Origin: Thinopyrum elongatum
Lineage: Eukaryota > Streptophyta > Magnoliopsida > Poales > Poaceae
Assembly: GCA_011799875.1 (NCBI GenBank)
Contig: CM022299.1
Span: 29,415,996-29,479,995, forward strand
DNA: 64,000 nucleotides
Direction: 5' to 3'
Shown here: one piece after another, positions 42,180-54,903 of the stretch
How the letters are laid out: the number at the start of each line of letters is the position of its first letter
Numbering within the stretch: position 1 is the first letter of the stretch
Notes under the pieces: generated by a model
What the model saw: the letters and a program-made list of their open reading frames with translations, nothing else
What the model was told of the DNA's origin: nothing
Database searches by the model: none
Made by a program: the position numbers and the translations under genes

Positions 42180-44648
42180 ATGTCGACTGCAGGCATGATC
42201 AAGGTCTCGGCTGGGTGTCCTACCTTCGATGGGACGAACTACCCCTACTGGAAGAACAAGATGCACATGCATCTTGAGGCAATTGACAACGATCTCTGGT
42301 ACGTTGTGGAAAATGGCGTTCCCTCTGTCACTCCTTCCGTAAACGCTGCTGATGTGAAGAGATTCAAGCAACTCGACTCTCAAGCGAAGAATATCATATG
42401 TGGCCATCTGAGCAAAGGGCAGTATGGCAGAGTGAGTGCTTTGGAGACAGCTAAGCTTATCTGGGATAGGCTGTCCAAGGTCAACAAAAGAGTCTCAACT
42501 CAACGTGACTCTCGAGTTGACGTTCTTCGCAATCTCTTCAACCGCTTCAAAAGACTCGACAACGAAAATGTTCAGCAAACCTTTGATCGCCTCACTGACA
42601 TTTCAAACGAGCTTCAAGCACTGGGTGCCACTGACATCACCGACCATGAGGTGGTGAAGAAATTGCTGAGGTCACTCGATTCTTCATTCGATACACTGGC
42701 ACTGATGATTCAAGAACGTGGAGACTACAAGTCACTTGATCTTGCTGATATTCTTGAGAGGCTGAACACTCATGAATTCCAACTAGCTGAGAAGAGAGAT
42801 CTCTATGGACCGAGCTATGGTAGATCTCGTGCACTGAAAGCCAAGGCAGTCTCTGAATCTGAAGATGAAGATTCTGGTAGCAGCCTTAGTGATCCTGAAG
42901 AACTGAGTCAGGAGCTAGCAATGCTCGTGAGGAAATTCCAGAAGTTCTCTAGACGTGGCCGATCTGGAAAATCCTCAAGAGGTGATGACATGAAATCTGA
43001 TTCCTCATCCCGTGACTACAAGAAGAGAACTTGCCATAAATGCAAGAAACCTGGTCACTACATTACTGATTGCCCTCAGTGGGAGAAGGAATCAAAGAAG
43101 AAGAAATACAAGGATGATAGTTCAGATGACTCTAAGAAGAAGAAGAAATCTTCAAAGTCCTCATCGTCAAAATCTTCAAAGTCTTCATCTCACAAGAAGA
43201 GCAGCTCCAAGAAAGCTCGGGCATTCATCGGCAAGGAAATGGACTCTAAAGCTGAATCTGAGGAACATGAGGAAGAGGAGGCATCTGAGGAGTCAGACTC
43301 TGGTGTGGCGAGCCTAGCCCTCGCTACTGCTTATGTTAGCAAGTCCATCTTCAACACTGAGGAAAATGGCTTCCCCAACACTGCTGATGACGGCAACGAT
43401 GACTATGCTCCCACCTATTGCTTCATGGCAAAAGGTGCCAAGGTACTCAAATATCCCTCCTCTGAATCAAGTGAGGATGAATCTGATGATAACCTCAAAC
43501 CCAGCTATTCCAAACTTGCTAATATTGCTGTTAAACAACAAAAGGCTTTGGAAAAGGTTCAAAATATGCTAGACAAAAGCGATGATCTGTTAGGTGAGGA
43601 AATGGATCGAACTCAAACACTGACTGATAATCTTCAGCAACTACAGTCTAAGTTTGACACCCTTCAAGGTCGTCATGAAACTCTCTTAGCCGATCATGAG
43701 AAGCTTTCTTATGAATTTCTTCAAAGAAAGCAAGATCTTGAGAAGCTAAGGGTGAGTCATGAAGATCTTCAGAAGGAAAATGATTCTTTGCTTGCTCAAC
43801 AGATCAGTTCCGCTCAGGAAGAATTTATTCCACCATGCTTGAAATGCATTGAACGTGAAACTGCTAATTCTTCACCTGAATGTTCAAATGCTTCTATTGC
43901 TGCAAATTCTTCAACTATCTCTGTGGTCACAAATTCCTCATCTGAGGATACCACTAGTATCACTGACGAAAATGCAGGGTTGAAGGAATTGTATGTGACA
44001 GGCATGTACAAAAGCCTTAAAGGGCATCAGACTCTTTGTGATGTGCTCAAAAAGCAGATCTTGAACAGGAACCCTAGGAAAGAGGGTATTGCCTTTGAGA
44101 GGAAACTCAATGCTGATGGAACCTACTGGAAACCTGAGCAGTATCCCAAAACCTCATGGGTTGCTGCAAAGGGACCTCCCGTGGATCCATCCACTTTATC
44201 TGGCTTTACTTGTGAATCCTCATATTCATCTGATGAGTCATTTGACTCCAACTATAAACTGTTCAAAAATCAGAATGGTGAGGTATTTGCTAGATATGTT
44301 GGATCTAACTGCAGGAATGGTCCCCCTATGAAGAAAATCTGGGTTCCCAAAAGGTGCCTTGAAAGTCTTCAGGTGAATGTCCTCATGACACCACTTGTGA
44401 AGAATAAGAACTCCAGATCAAATTCTTCATATGGACCAAAGTCTTCATATGGATCCAAGTCCTCTTATGGATCAAATTCCTCACATGGATCCAAGGCCTC
44501 ACATGATCATCATCATACTAACGCTTCTGTTTCGCAGGGAAATCTAAGAGTTCTGATTATGTGCATTATTCTTCAAATCATTATATTCATAAGTCCTCGA
44601 AGAATTTCTCTGCTTACTCATATGTCTATGCTAATCCCTCTCCTGTGA
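42180..44648 (+). pseudogene. gag of the Maximus-like element (frameshifted near its end)
   Basis: The frame encodes 822 aa. The N-terminal half is a Copia gag domain with FDGTNYPYWKNKM near residue 20. A CCHC zinc knuckle follows at C285-X2-C288-X4-H293-X4-C298, then a Lys/Ser-rich stretch and a coiled coil at about 450-545. A repeated Ser-Tyr-Gly-(Ser/Pro)-Lys region lies near 745-775. The long C-terminal extension is typical of Sireviruses. At about 44540 the sensible frame shifts: SSNHYIHKSSKNFSAYSYVY continues in another phase to the stop at 44752. The nucleocapsid part itself is intact. Confidence 0.88.
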
Positions 44649-45001
44649 AACGAAGCACTCTGGCCTCAATGTCACCTTTCTCTTATGGAGCTCGCAGAAT
44701 GATGAACTCTTTGCCACCCCTCCAGATGTGGGTGGTAAAGAAAAAGAACTAATCTCTTATGCAGGGTCAGGTCTCCAGACGAACTAAATCATCTGAAGAA
44801 TTTGCTGGAGACCTGAAATGCTTGAAAGGACGCAAGCTAATCATGAAGAAATGATTTATTCATTTCTCACGTCCTCACATTGCTATATATATATACATAT
44901 GTTGCTTTAATTGATGAAATATGTCTGATGAATTTGATGTCATATTCTTCACTCTGAAGTATATGAGTTCGTAAGATGCACTAATTCATCTGCAGGATGA
45001 T

Positions 45002-46051
45002 TTACCCAAAGCTACTGAGTGGGTCCTCGATAGTGGATGTACAAATCACATGACCGGTGACAAGAGCTTACTGATGAACACTCCTTTATCTCCATCACAC
45101 TTGAAGCATATCACCTACGCTGACAAAGGCAAAAGCAAGGTATTGGGTCTAGGTAGGGTTGCAATCTCAAAGGATCGACACATGGATAAAGTCATGCTTG
45201 TCGAGTCCCTCGGATTCAACCTCATGTCTGTCTCAATGCTTTGTGATCTTGATATGGTTGTTGTCTTTGGCAAATATCGTTGCTTAGTGCTCATGGAATC
45301 TGAAAATTCCAAAGTCTTCGAAGGCTTTAGGAGAGGAGACTTGTATATTGTTGATTTCTCTACAGGACCACAGCCTGCCACTTGTCTACTTGCTAAAGCT
45401 TCAGAAGGCTGGCTATGGAATCGACGACTGGGTCATGCTGGCATGAGGAACTTACACACGCTCGTGAAGAAAAAGCACGTCATTGGCATCGAGGGTGTCA
45501 AATTCCTCAAAGATCATCTTTGTGGGGCTTGTGAGGCTGGAAAGATGACCAGAGCCAAGCACCCCTCGAAGACCATCATGACTACTTCTCGTCCTTTTGA
45601 ATTGCTTCATATGGATCTCTTTGGCCCTACTCATTATGCCACACTAACAAATGCAGCATCTCTATATGGCTTTGTCATTGTTGATGACTATTCTCGTTAC
45701 ACATGGGTGCATGTCATTACTTACAAAACTGAAGTGCAGGAAGTCTTCAGACGATTTTCCTCAAGGGCTTCGACGAATTTTGGCGTGAAGATCAAGCATA
45801 TACGTAGTGACAATGGGACTGAGTTCAAGAATACTGGTCTTGATGACTATCTCGATGAACTTGGTATTACTCATGAGCTATCTGCCCCATACACTCCTCA
45901 GCAGAATGGCGTTGTGGAGCGCAAGAACAGGACTCTTGTTGAGATGGCTCGCACCATGCTTGATGAATACAAGACACCTCGTCACTTCTGGCCTGAGGCA
46001 ATTGATACTGCATGCCACATCATCAACAGGAGCACCTACCTCCTGTGCTAG
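45002..46051 (+). pseudogene. pol part 1: protease and integrase (C-terminus deleted)
   Basis: The frame opens with WVLDSGCTNHMTGD, the aspartic-protease Asp-Ser-Gly site. The GAG-pre-integrase zinc motif follows (RRLGHAGMRNLH ... CGACEAGKM). The integrase core has D (codon 45614), D (45809) and E (45917). Spacing between the last two is 35 residues, the canonical D-D-35-E. After HIINR the sequence jumps to the linker before reverse transcriptase and hits a stop at 46049. The integrase C-terminal region is therefore deleted and the downstream frame is displaced. It acts in the virus-like particle and on cDNA integration, but this copy would need help. Confidence 0.88.
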
Positions 46052-47895
46052 ATAAAAAGACGCCTGAGGAAACCATCAAGTTCAAAGCTACTGAGGATGT
46101 CATTCCTACTGAAGAATCTGCTGAAGAAATCATTCCAAAACATGAAGAACAGCATGCTGGCGCACCTGAAGAAAATGGCTCTGAAGAAAATGCTGAGCCA
46201 AATCAAAGTCGTCAACCTGCTCATCCTCGCGTTGCAAATGAAGTACAGATTGAGAGAATCATCAACGACATCAACGCACCAGGTCCTCTGACTCGCTCAA
46301 AAGCTTCACATTTATCTAACTTTTGTGGGCATTTTGCTTTCGTGTCCATCACAGAGCCCACCAAAGTTGATGAGGCATTTCTGGAGCCTGAATGGATTCA
46401 AGCAATGCAAGAGAAATTACATCAATTCAAGCTGAACAATGTATGGGAGCTTGTCAAGCGACCGGACCCATGCAAGCACAACATCATCGGTACCAAATGG
46501 ATCTACCGCAACAAGCAAGATGAAAATGGCCTAGTGGTGAGGAACAAGGCTCGTCTTGTGGCTCAAGGCTACACACAGGTTGAAGGAATTGATTTCGATG
46601 AAACTTTTGCACCTGTTGCTAGACTTGAGGCTATTCGCATACTGCTTGCTTATGCTAACCATCATAATATCATCTTACATCAAATGGATGTGAAAAGTGC
46701 ATTCCTCAATGGTAAGCTTGAGGAAGAAGTATATGTTGCTCAACCCCCAGGTTTTGAAGATCCTAAGCATCCTGACAAAGTCTTCAGACTCAATAAGGCC
46801 CTCTATGGCCTCAAGCAGGCCCCTCGGGCGTGGTATGATACTTTGAAGAAATTCTTCATGAAGAAAGGCTTCAAACCCGGTTCACTAGACCCAACTCTTT
46901 TCACCAAAACCTATGATGATGAATTATTCGTGTGCCAAATATATGTTGATGATATTATCTTTGGCTGTACTAACCAACATTACAGTGACGAATTTGCTTA
47001 CATGATGAGTGAGGAATATCAAATGTCCATGATGGGAGAATTGAAATTCTTCTTAGGTCTTCAAATTCGTCAACAACGCAATGGCATCTTCATTTCTCAA
47101 GAGAAATACCTCAAGGACGTTCTGAGGAAATTCGGTATGCAAGAATGCAAAGGCGTCAAAATCCCTATGCCCACAAATGGCCATCTATGCACTGATGAAA
47201 ATGGAATAGACTTCGATCAAAAGGTATACCGCTCCATGATTGGCTCTTTATTGTACCTATGTGCATCTAGGCCGGATATTATGCTTAGTGTTTGCATGTG
47301 TGCCCGTTTTCAAGCTACACCAAAGGAATCACACCATAAGGCTGTGAAACATATTCTTCGATATCTAGCTCACACTCCAACACTTGGATTATGGTATCCC
47401 AAGGGCTCGGTTTTTGATCTCATTGGATATTCTGACTCTGACTATGCTGGTGATCGTGTGGACCGCAAGTCAACATCAGGCACATGCCATTTCCTCGGAC
47501 GATCCTCAGTATGTTGGTCCTCGAAGAAGCAGAACTGCGTATCACTCTCTACTGCTGAAGCTGAGTATATTGCTGCTGGTTCTTGCTGTGCTCAATTGCT
47601 ATGGATGAAGCAAACCCTCAAGGACTACGGCATCAATGTGAAGAATGTGCCACTCTACTGCGACAACGAGAGTGCCATCAAAATTGCTCATAACCCAGTT
47701 CAGCACTCGAAGACAAAGCACATCGAGATTCGTCATCATTTTCTTCGAGATCATGTGTTGAAGGGTGACATCTCTATTGATCCCGTGAAGTCTGAAGAAC
47801 AGCTAGCGGATATCTTCACAAAGCCGTTGGATGAGAAGAGATTTAGCAAATTGCGGTGTGAGCTAAATATCTTAGAATCTTCGAATGTCCTTTGA
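46026..47895 (+). pseudogene. pol part 2: reverse transcriptase and RNase H
   Basis: The frame resumes in a different phase ([12 protein letters not shown]...). It reads through [10 protein letters not shown] and [15 protein letters not shown] to the reverse transcriptase core [24 protein letters not shown] and YVDDIIFG (YVDD codons 46942-46953). It ends with the Copia RNase [28 protein letters not shown] and KHIEIRHHF. No stop occurs from 46026 to 47895, so both catalytic domains look intact. They are cut off from the integrase by the deletion at 46025-46051. Confidence 0.9.
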
Positions 47896-49185
47896 AAAGG
47901 ACACACATCCTAACACTTATGCAAATTGATGACTTAGATGTGCAACACACGAAGAAACGTTTTTCTTCAATCAATGAAGACTAACCCTCTAAGTGTGAAG
48001 AAATTAATGAAGAATTTGATTCTCAGAGCCCTACGACAATTGTACGCGGTGTCTGAAATCATCATTCTTACACGGTGGGACACGCCACCACAAAAAGTTG
48101 AAAATCTTCAAAATTTGAGTTTTTCATCATTGTGCAAATTCTTCAAATTTTCAAATTCTTCAACTTTGCAAAATCTTCACTCTTACCGACTGTGTTCTTT
48201 ATTGACTATATATATATTTGAGTTTTCTGTCCTCTACAGCATTCACTTATTGCTAATTCTTCAAGTTGTTTTTCTTCTAAGTGAATGTGATCGGACCCTT
48301 TCCCCCTCTATGCTAAACTCAATCCAGTCCGTTCACAAATTCTTCATGTGCGTTCTATTTGAAACCCGTTCAAAGTCTTCACTGTGTCCTTGACAGCTGA
48401 AGAATTTGCGAACGAAACCTTAAAATATTCTTATCTGAATTTTCGGCTTTTGCCGCTCAAACCATTCCATACCCCTCGCCCTCCTCAGATCTCATTTACT
48501 CCGCTCGATCTTACTCCCTCGCTCGAGCTCTCAGACCTAGCGCCGCCGCTATATTCAATCGTCACCGGTGAGGAAGAGCTTCACTGCCTCGACCTCATCG
48601 CCGTCGTACTCACACCGGCCGCGGAAATCTTCACTCCGCCGCCGCCGTAGCTGTTTTCCATCGCCAAGTTAGGGCGTGGAAGATCTAAACGGACGAACAT
48701 CTCCACTGCTACTCTCAGTTCGTCGTGCTCTTCGTCAAGGGTAAATAAAATTTATTTTTACTGCCCTAGTTGATTCTGATGATTTCCACAAAATCTTCAA
48801 AAGGTGTTTATTCTTCAACTTTCATGTTCTTAAACACCAACTTGCTTCTGTCCTTGATCAGTTTCTCTAAGCAACGTTTTTCTTCAAGATTCCTCAATTG
48901 TGTGGATTTTCAATCTACACAACTCTGGAACCTAAGTCAAAAATGCTTAGTGAAATTCCTCAAGACACCCCTGGTCAAATTCCTCAAACTTGATACTTTT
49001 GAAAAACTTCTGAGAACGCATATGACCTCTCCAAATTCTTCGCACCTATATTCTATTCACAGGTACACATGTCCGCTGCTGAATCTCTAGGTTCTCATCA
49101 ACTTAACTCATTTGCAGTGTTCCTTGAAGAAAAATTGCATACCTCATCAGAAAATTCGATTGTTCAAAATCCTCAAGTGAAGAAA
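47896..49185. other. Spacer between RNase H and the env-like region
   Basis: Non-coding, rich in AAATTCTTCAA words like the LTR. A GC-rich patch at 48470-48660 resembles an untranslated leader. Lengthy spacers here are normal for Maximus-type elements, where the third ORF may be expressed from a spliced RNA. Confidence 0.55.
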
Positions 49186-52100
49186 ATGGCTGATGGTAAA
49201 AGACCTCAGAAGGGAGGAAAAAGGCCAGAGACAAATACTGCTTTTGAGATCCCTGATGACATCTATGATGAATAATGTACTCCTGATGAAGCAACTCATG
49301 GCAAGGAGAACAAAAATCAGCGCAAAGTGCGCATTCAGAAGATTGAGAGGAGATGGGCAAGAGAATGGAGGGAATATCGCTATGTCACTCCTAAGTACAT
49401 GAAGAAATTCGTTGTTAACCCTCCATGTCCAAGACCTCCATTGGCTCCTGGCCAAGAAGTTGATCCCACTAGCATCAGAAGAGGTGAGGAATTTCCTCAG
49501 GATTGGGCTAAGCGTCAAGCCAAGCTGGCCAAAGTGGCTAAAGAGGCAGTGAAGAAATTCAATGAAGATTATGTTGCTGCCACCGCTGAGGCCTCTGCTA
49601 TCAAGCCTAAGAAGGCTATGCTGAAGAAATCAGCTGTCAAGACAAGTTCCTCAGCTGCAATGCCCTCACGGCCAAGCTCTTCTAGGCCCTCACGGCCTGA
49701 TCCTCAAGCAAATTCCTCAAAAGCAGCTCCAACTCCCTCAGTTGCAAAATCCTCAGCTGCTCCTGCAAAGTCCTCAGCACCTGTGCATCTTGCCACATGC
49801 CAAAGGACTACTGGAATCTCAATTGCTTCAGGAGTCTCTGCAAGTTCTTCAGCTCCACCTCAGTCTTCAACAACTCCGACCTTGCTGAAGAAAAAGGCCA
49901 CTGCTGGACGAGGCACAAGGCCAAGTCCTCACAAGAAGCAGGTGCCTTTCAGGTTCCGTCAAGCGAAGACGAAGCTGATGATGAAGAATTAGCTGAGATC
50001 ATCAGAGATCAACAACAAAGGGCCTCTAGTGCCAAAGGCAGTGTTGTGCCCCTCATGCTGGATCCAAGGAAGATCCTTGATTTCATCGATCTATGGCACA
50101 AGGATCCAAATACACCTTTGCCTGAATTAAACCTCACTCCTGGTCAAAGTCACATGTTGACAGCCTTCATAAATGAAGAGAAATGGAAATTTGAAAAGGC
50201 CAGGCAGGTGAAGAAGGCTCAGTACAAGAAGGAGCGTTTTCTGAAGAACAATGTAGTGAAAATGTCTCCTGAAGAACTTGTGACTATGCAGGCTGAGATC
50301 AAAGCACTCAGTGATGAATTTCATGCATTCCATGCAGATTGGCTAGGTGCCAAAGTCAGATTCGTCAGAATGGCAAAAGGATTTACTCCAAGTGTTGCAG
50401 CTTCATCGCAACCCAAATTTTCTCAGACTGGAACATCTGTTCAGCCTGCTGAAGAAAATGAAAGCGCCAGAGCTGCTGAAGAAATTCCAGTCTCTGAAGA
50501 AAATGCCAGGGCAACCTCCCATATTGCGCCTGAAGAGCAATCCAGGCCAGTTGAAGCTTCTGCTACTGTGCCTGAGGAATCTGAACAAGCCAGGGCAACT
50601 GCATCAGTTGTGCCTGAAGAAATTCAACCAATTTCCTCTGCTCCTCCTGCACCGATGACAAGCATCAACCTTCCTTCTGCAACAGAAGCGAAGAAAACCA
50701 AGGCTGCGGAGCGAGCAGCTGTGAAGAAAAGGAAAGCATCTGCATCTTCTGAGTCTTCAGCTCCCAAGAAATTGAAGACTTTGACGAGTTCATCTGAAAA
50801 CCCAATTGATGCTATTCCAATATCAAGCATGCCATCAAAGGAGATCATTCCCTTTGGTGAGGAATATGAAATTCCAAGTAAATCTGATGAAGAAGATCCT
50901 TCTGCTGCTTCAACAGAGCATATGGATGAAGAAATTGAAGTGGATACTTTCCCTTCAACCCCACTGGTATCATCGCCCATGCCTCAGTTCACAGCTGAAG
51001 AGGCAGGCGTCGAAGAAATTGAAGAAGATGAGGATGTGGATATTGGGTCTACAACACCTATTCTGAATGATGACTTTTGGGAAAGTCATCACCCCAATTC
51101 ACCTCTGACTACCCCGCTACATCATGTTCCTCAGTCCCCTGTGCAAACTGAAGAAATTCATACGGGCTCTGATGAACGTCAAGCTTCACTTCATTCTATT
51201 CCTGAAGAAGTTCCATCCACTAGCGCTGATGTACATATGTCTGAAGAAATGGAGGCCAAGGCTGCTGCTGAAATTCCTCAGCCTGTGGCTCTAGTGGCTA
51301 TACCTCAAGAGGCTATGAAGACTTCAACTGTTAATCTTCAGCCCAAGCCACAGAACCCTCACTCCAAGAAGCAGAAGTTTAATGCTGAGGATTTCTTCAA
51401 TGAGCACATATTCTTCACTGACTACAATCCCTATGACTCTGCTCGACTTCGTCGCAAGCGCTTCTGGACTGCAAGCCAGATGAACTTCTATTCTTCATTG
51501 TTGTTTGATAAGGATAAGATCTTTGAACATGAGCAAATTCCTCATGTAGATATGGAATCGCTGCCCTGCTTCACCCCAGTCCTCAGTGTTCTTCATGACG
51601 CTGGGTTACTCAATTTCTGCACCGACATCTGTGATTGGAATGAAGAACTCATTCTTCAATTCTTCGCCACGCTGCACATTACTGGAAATGTTGATGATGT
51701 CAATTCATGGGTATTGGACTGGATGACTGAAAATACTCATTTCAAAGCGCCGGCCTCTGAATTGCTTCATGCTGTCCCAGTCAGTCCTCCCACTGAAGGT
51801 GCAAGGCTTCTCTATGTTGAACCTAAACTGTCTGATCATCTGATGCAAGTGCTGATGAAGCCTTTGAAGCCAGGCCAAGCTCCAAGGACCAAATTCCTCG
51901 TCAAGGAATTGCTCTATGTGCCAAGGACAGTTTATCGCATATTGACCAAAACCCTCAGTCCAATCAAGGGCCACAACTCTGATGATGAAGAAGTTGTTGG
52001 CATTATGAAGAATCTGTTGTTCAATATCATTCACGATATTCCTATCAACTACCATGATTTCTTCATGAGGACTTTGGCCAATGCTGCTCTGTCACCTTTT

Positions 52101-52796
52101 GAGTTGAAGCCTTATGCTCCCTGGATCATGAAGTTCATCAGATCAAGGTCTTCAATTCATTATAAGGCTGATTTTCAAAATCATCTCAGCTATTTGCCCC
52201 CTATCGAAGTCCTCAAACGGACTATTTCCTCAGCTGACGAGAAGGGCAAGGCTGCTGTTATTGATGAAGGTACTCGTCCATTGGATGGACAGTTTCGCAA
52301 AGCTACTTCCTATTCCACCAATGATGACTCTGCAACTCAAGATTCTGCCGCCAAAGCTTCAGAACATCATCCTCAAGCCACAGCTCCGCGTGTGATGACT
52401 GATCGTGAACTTCTCCTTAGTCTTCATCAGAAAGTTGATCGAAATCACAAGTGGGTCAAGCGTCAGTTTGGTGCAATTCTTCAGAACATGACAGTCACTC
52501 AAAATACTGTGAAGAAGAATCACTACTACTTGCATGAAGTCTTTGACCGCACTTGGGCGATTCTGTCTAATCTTCATAGTGCTGAAGAACTCAAGGAGAT
52601 GGGATTCCAACAGGACTTTGACTGGTCTCAGCCACCTTCGAAGAAATTCAAGAAAGTCAAAGTTCCTCAGCTTGTTGCCAGTTCATATTCTTCATCGCGC
52701 GAGATGGATGAAGCTGAAGACTTGAACGACACTGCGGCAGGCCCTACCTCAACAGACGACCCCAACAATGCTGGCGCTCCTCCATTGACATCATGA
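49186..52796 (+). pseudogene. env-like third ORF of the Maximus-like element (broken near the start)
   Basis: An ATG at 49186 begins MADGKRPQKGGKRPETNTA. A stop TAA at 49273-49275 interrupts the frame, which then continues in the same phase to about 49940. A frameshift moves it into the long open frame that ends at 52796, about 950 sense codons. The protein is rich in Ala, Ser, Glu and Pro (residues about 220-520 of the long frame) and then has a globular-looking part containing FNEHIFFTDYNPYDSARLRR. No clear transmembrane segment or signal peptide is visible, so 'env-like' rests on position and lineage only. Its role is unknown. Confidence 0.7.
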
Positions 52797-53308
52797 TGAT
52801 ATTCTTCAGGGGCGTTAGTCCTCATTTTTCGTCCCTTTTGGTCATTCGATGACAAAGGGGGAGAAATTTGAGTTAGTCTTCAAGCGGGTCTTATATATGG
52901 GCTATATTTCTGTTAAGTTATAACTCTTGCTTTTCTGAGGTGTTTGCTCTGATGAGTTGTAAACTTAAGTCCTATGGTGGTCTGATACTTTTGCTCTGTT
53001 TTTCTGCATGCTATTTCCTCAATACCATAATGCACGCATGCTGAATTTCGTCAGACACCATATTTCATCATGCATTTCAAATTCTTCATATCATATGTTA
53101 AATGCGTGTATGAATTTCAAGATATAGGAGGAGATCTCCATGATATTACTCAACAATGTGCATTTGCTATTTCAAAGCAAATTCCTCAAATATGCACATC
53201 TTCAGGGGGAGTTCTTCTATATCTTGCTAACAAATTCCTCATTATCAGTATTTACACTTCATATGTTTATCCCCGTTGAAAACTTAACCTATATTGTCAT
53301 CAATCACC

Positions 53309-53322
53309 AAAAAGGGGGAGAT
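53309..53322 (+). promoter_or_regulatory. Polypurine tract of the Maximus-like element
   Basis: AAAAAGGGGGAGAT lies directly before the 3' LTR (TGTAAG at 53323), the site of plus-strand DNA priming. Confidence 0.92.
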
Positions 53323-54828
53323 TGTAAGTGCATCTAGTGCCCCTTAGTGATTTTGGTGTATTGAAGACTTATAGGTTAAGGGACTAATGCGTTTGTGAGT
53401 GTACACAGGTCTATAAGTCTATGAGGAGTTTGTTATTTACGATGATTGTCGACCCCTAAAAATGAATGTCTTCAATTGAAGACTCTGGTTTTCTTGAAGA
53501 CTTTGAAAGTGAAGAAATTGGTGTGACCCTGAAGACTTGATATTCATGCGAGGATTATGAAGCGTGAAGACTTTTGTTTTCGTAGTTTCATTTTCTTCTT
53601 CTTGAGTCATAGGAAACACCGTACTGTAAAAGGGGGTCGAGGTAAAACTAAGGAAAAGTTTCCAAGTGATGCTCAACTCAAAATCCTACACCTACCCAAT
53701 CCTTTCGAGTGAAGCCATTGGAAATCTCATACAGTTTAGTCAAGTTCTTCAGTGACAGAGACGAAGTTCTTCTGTTCTCTGAGGAATTTGTTCTGACTGA
53801 GGAGTTAGGAATTCGCCAGTGCGGATTGCCTACAAGTGAGGAACATGATAGCCCTAAGGAATTTGATACTCAAATATCCGACCGTTGCTGTGCTACGCGC
53901 CAGCTGTCCAAATATCCTACCCACCTAACGGTCATATCATTGAAGGGCATTTATGTCTTATCATGTCGGGCTGCTCCCTAGGCTATAAATAGCCGCCCCC
54001 TTCAACCACTAGCTGGTTGGCTGCTCCAAGAAATAGATTGACACTTGTCATTTAGAGCATCCCATCCTCCGAGGACTTTGAGCGAAAATCATCAAGTGAG
54101 GAAAAACCCAAAAACCCAAACACCTACAAACCCAAAGTGATTGAGCATCACTGAAGAGATTGTTCCTGTGTGGAACCGACGCTTGTTACCTTTGAGGACT
54201 GTGCATCCTCCAGACGATTAGGCGTCATGGTCTAGAGCATCCAAGAGGAAATTATGGATTGCCGAGTGACCGAGTATGTGAAGGTTTGGAAGTCACCTGA
54301 AGACTTACCACGAGTGATTGGGCGAGGTCTATGTGACCTTAGCTCAAGGAGAATACGGTGAGGACTGTGTGTCCGGGACTGTGTGTCCTCAGGTTTAAAT
54401 ACCTAGCCGCTCTAACCAGACGTACAACTGTCACAGCAGTTGGAACTGGTCTACCAAATCACTGTCTTCACCGAGCTACTGGTTCTATTTCCTCAACCCT
54501 TTCATTTCCTCGCATACTTGCTATGTATTTGATCATTACTGTTTGAAGACTTTGATTGAAGACTTTCTCAATTTCCTCAGTTCAATTTCTTCAGTCAGTT
54601 TGTCTTCAGCCTGCTTATCCTGTGTTTACGCTTCTTGTACTCTGTGCTTGTTTTCATTTCATCATGATGACTGTGCTACTGCTCTGTTATGCTTGCATCT
54701 GAGTACTTATTCCGCTGCTATGTAGTTCGTCGCTTAGGAATTTCCTCACCTTGAAATTCCTCAGTGACGAATTTGTAAAAATCGCCTATTCACCCCCCCC
54801 CCCCTCTAGTCGATATAACGCACTTTCA
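53323..54828 (+). repeat. 3' LTR of the Maximus-like element
   Basis: The LTR is 1,506 bp. Compared by eye with the 5' LTR it shows seven substitutions and a longer C-tract near its end (12 versus 7). The high identity shows a recent insertion. Confidence 0.95.
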
Positions 54829-54870
54829 AAAATAACACTTTATTATTGCCTCTAGGGCATATTTTCTTCA

Positions 54871-54882
54871 GTCTCCCACTTG
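54871..54882 (-). promoter_or_regulatory. Polypurine tract of Angela no. 1
   Basis: CAAGTGGGAGAC on the minus strand abuts the 3' LTR start TGAAGAAAATATG at 54870. The same tract is at 61532-61543 for Angela no. 2. Confidence 0.85.
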
Positions 54883-54903
54883 CACTAGAGTCAATAATCT
54901 AGA

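Larger units (their letters stand above)
40612..54828 (+). mobile_element. Complete Maximus-like (Sirevirus-type) Copia element, 14.2 kb
   Basis: It is flanked by the perfect 5-bp duplication AAAAT (40607-40611 and 54829-54833) inside an Angela LTR. Order: 5' LTR 40612-42112, primer site 42115-42126, gag 42180, protease-integrase to 46051, reverse transcriptase-RNase H to 47895, env-like region 49186-52796, polypurine tract 53309-53322 and 3' LTR 53323-54828. By eye the two LTRs differ at seven bases plus a C-tract length change (7 C versus 12 C). The internal frames carry a few lesions, so this copy is structurally complete but not autonomous. An extra ORF after RNase H is the mark of the SIRE/Maximus lineage. 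Confidence 0.93.
38883..54870 (-). repeat. 3' LTR of Angela no. 1, split by the Maximus-like insertion
   Basis: The two LTR parts are 38883-40611 and 54834-54870, about 1,766 bp together. They start TGTTGGGGAACG and end ATATTTTCTTCA (plus strand). The rejoined sequence at the insertion site reads ATATAAAATAACAC, matching the intact LTR at 61488-61498. On the minus strand a TATA box, CTATATATAT, lies at 39312-39321, consistent with the LTR promoter reading leftward. Confidence 0.88.
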
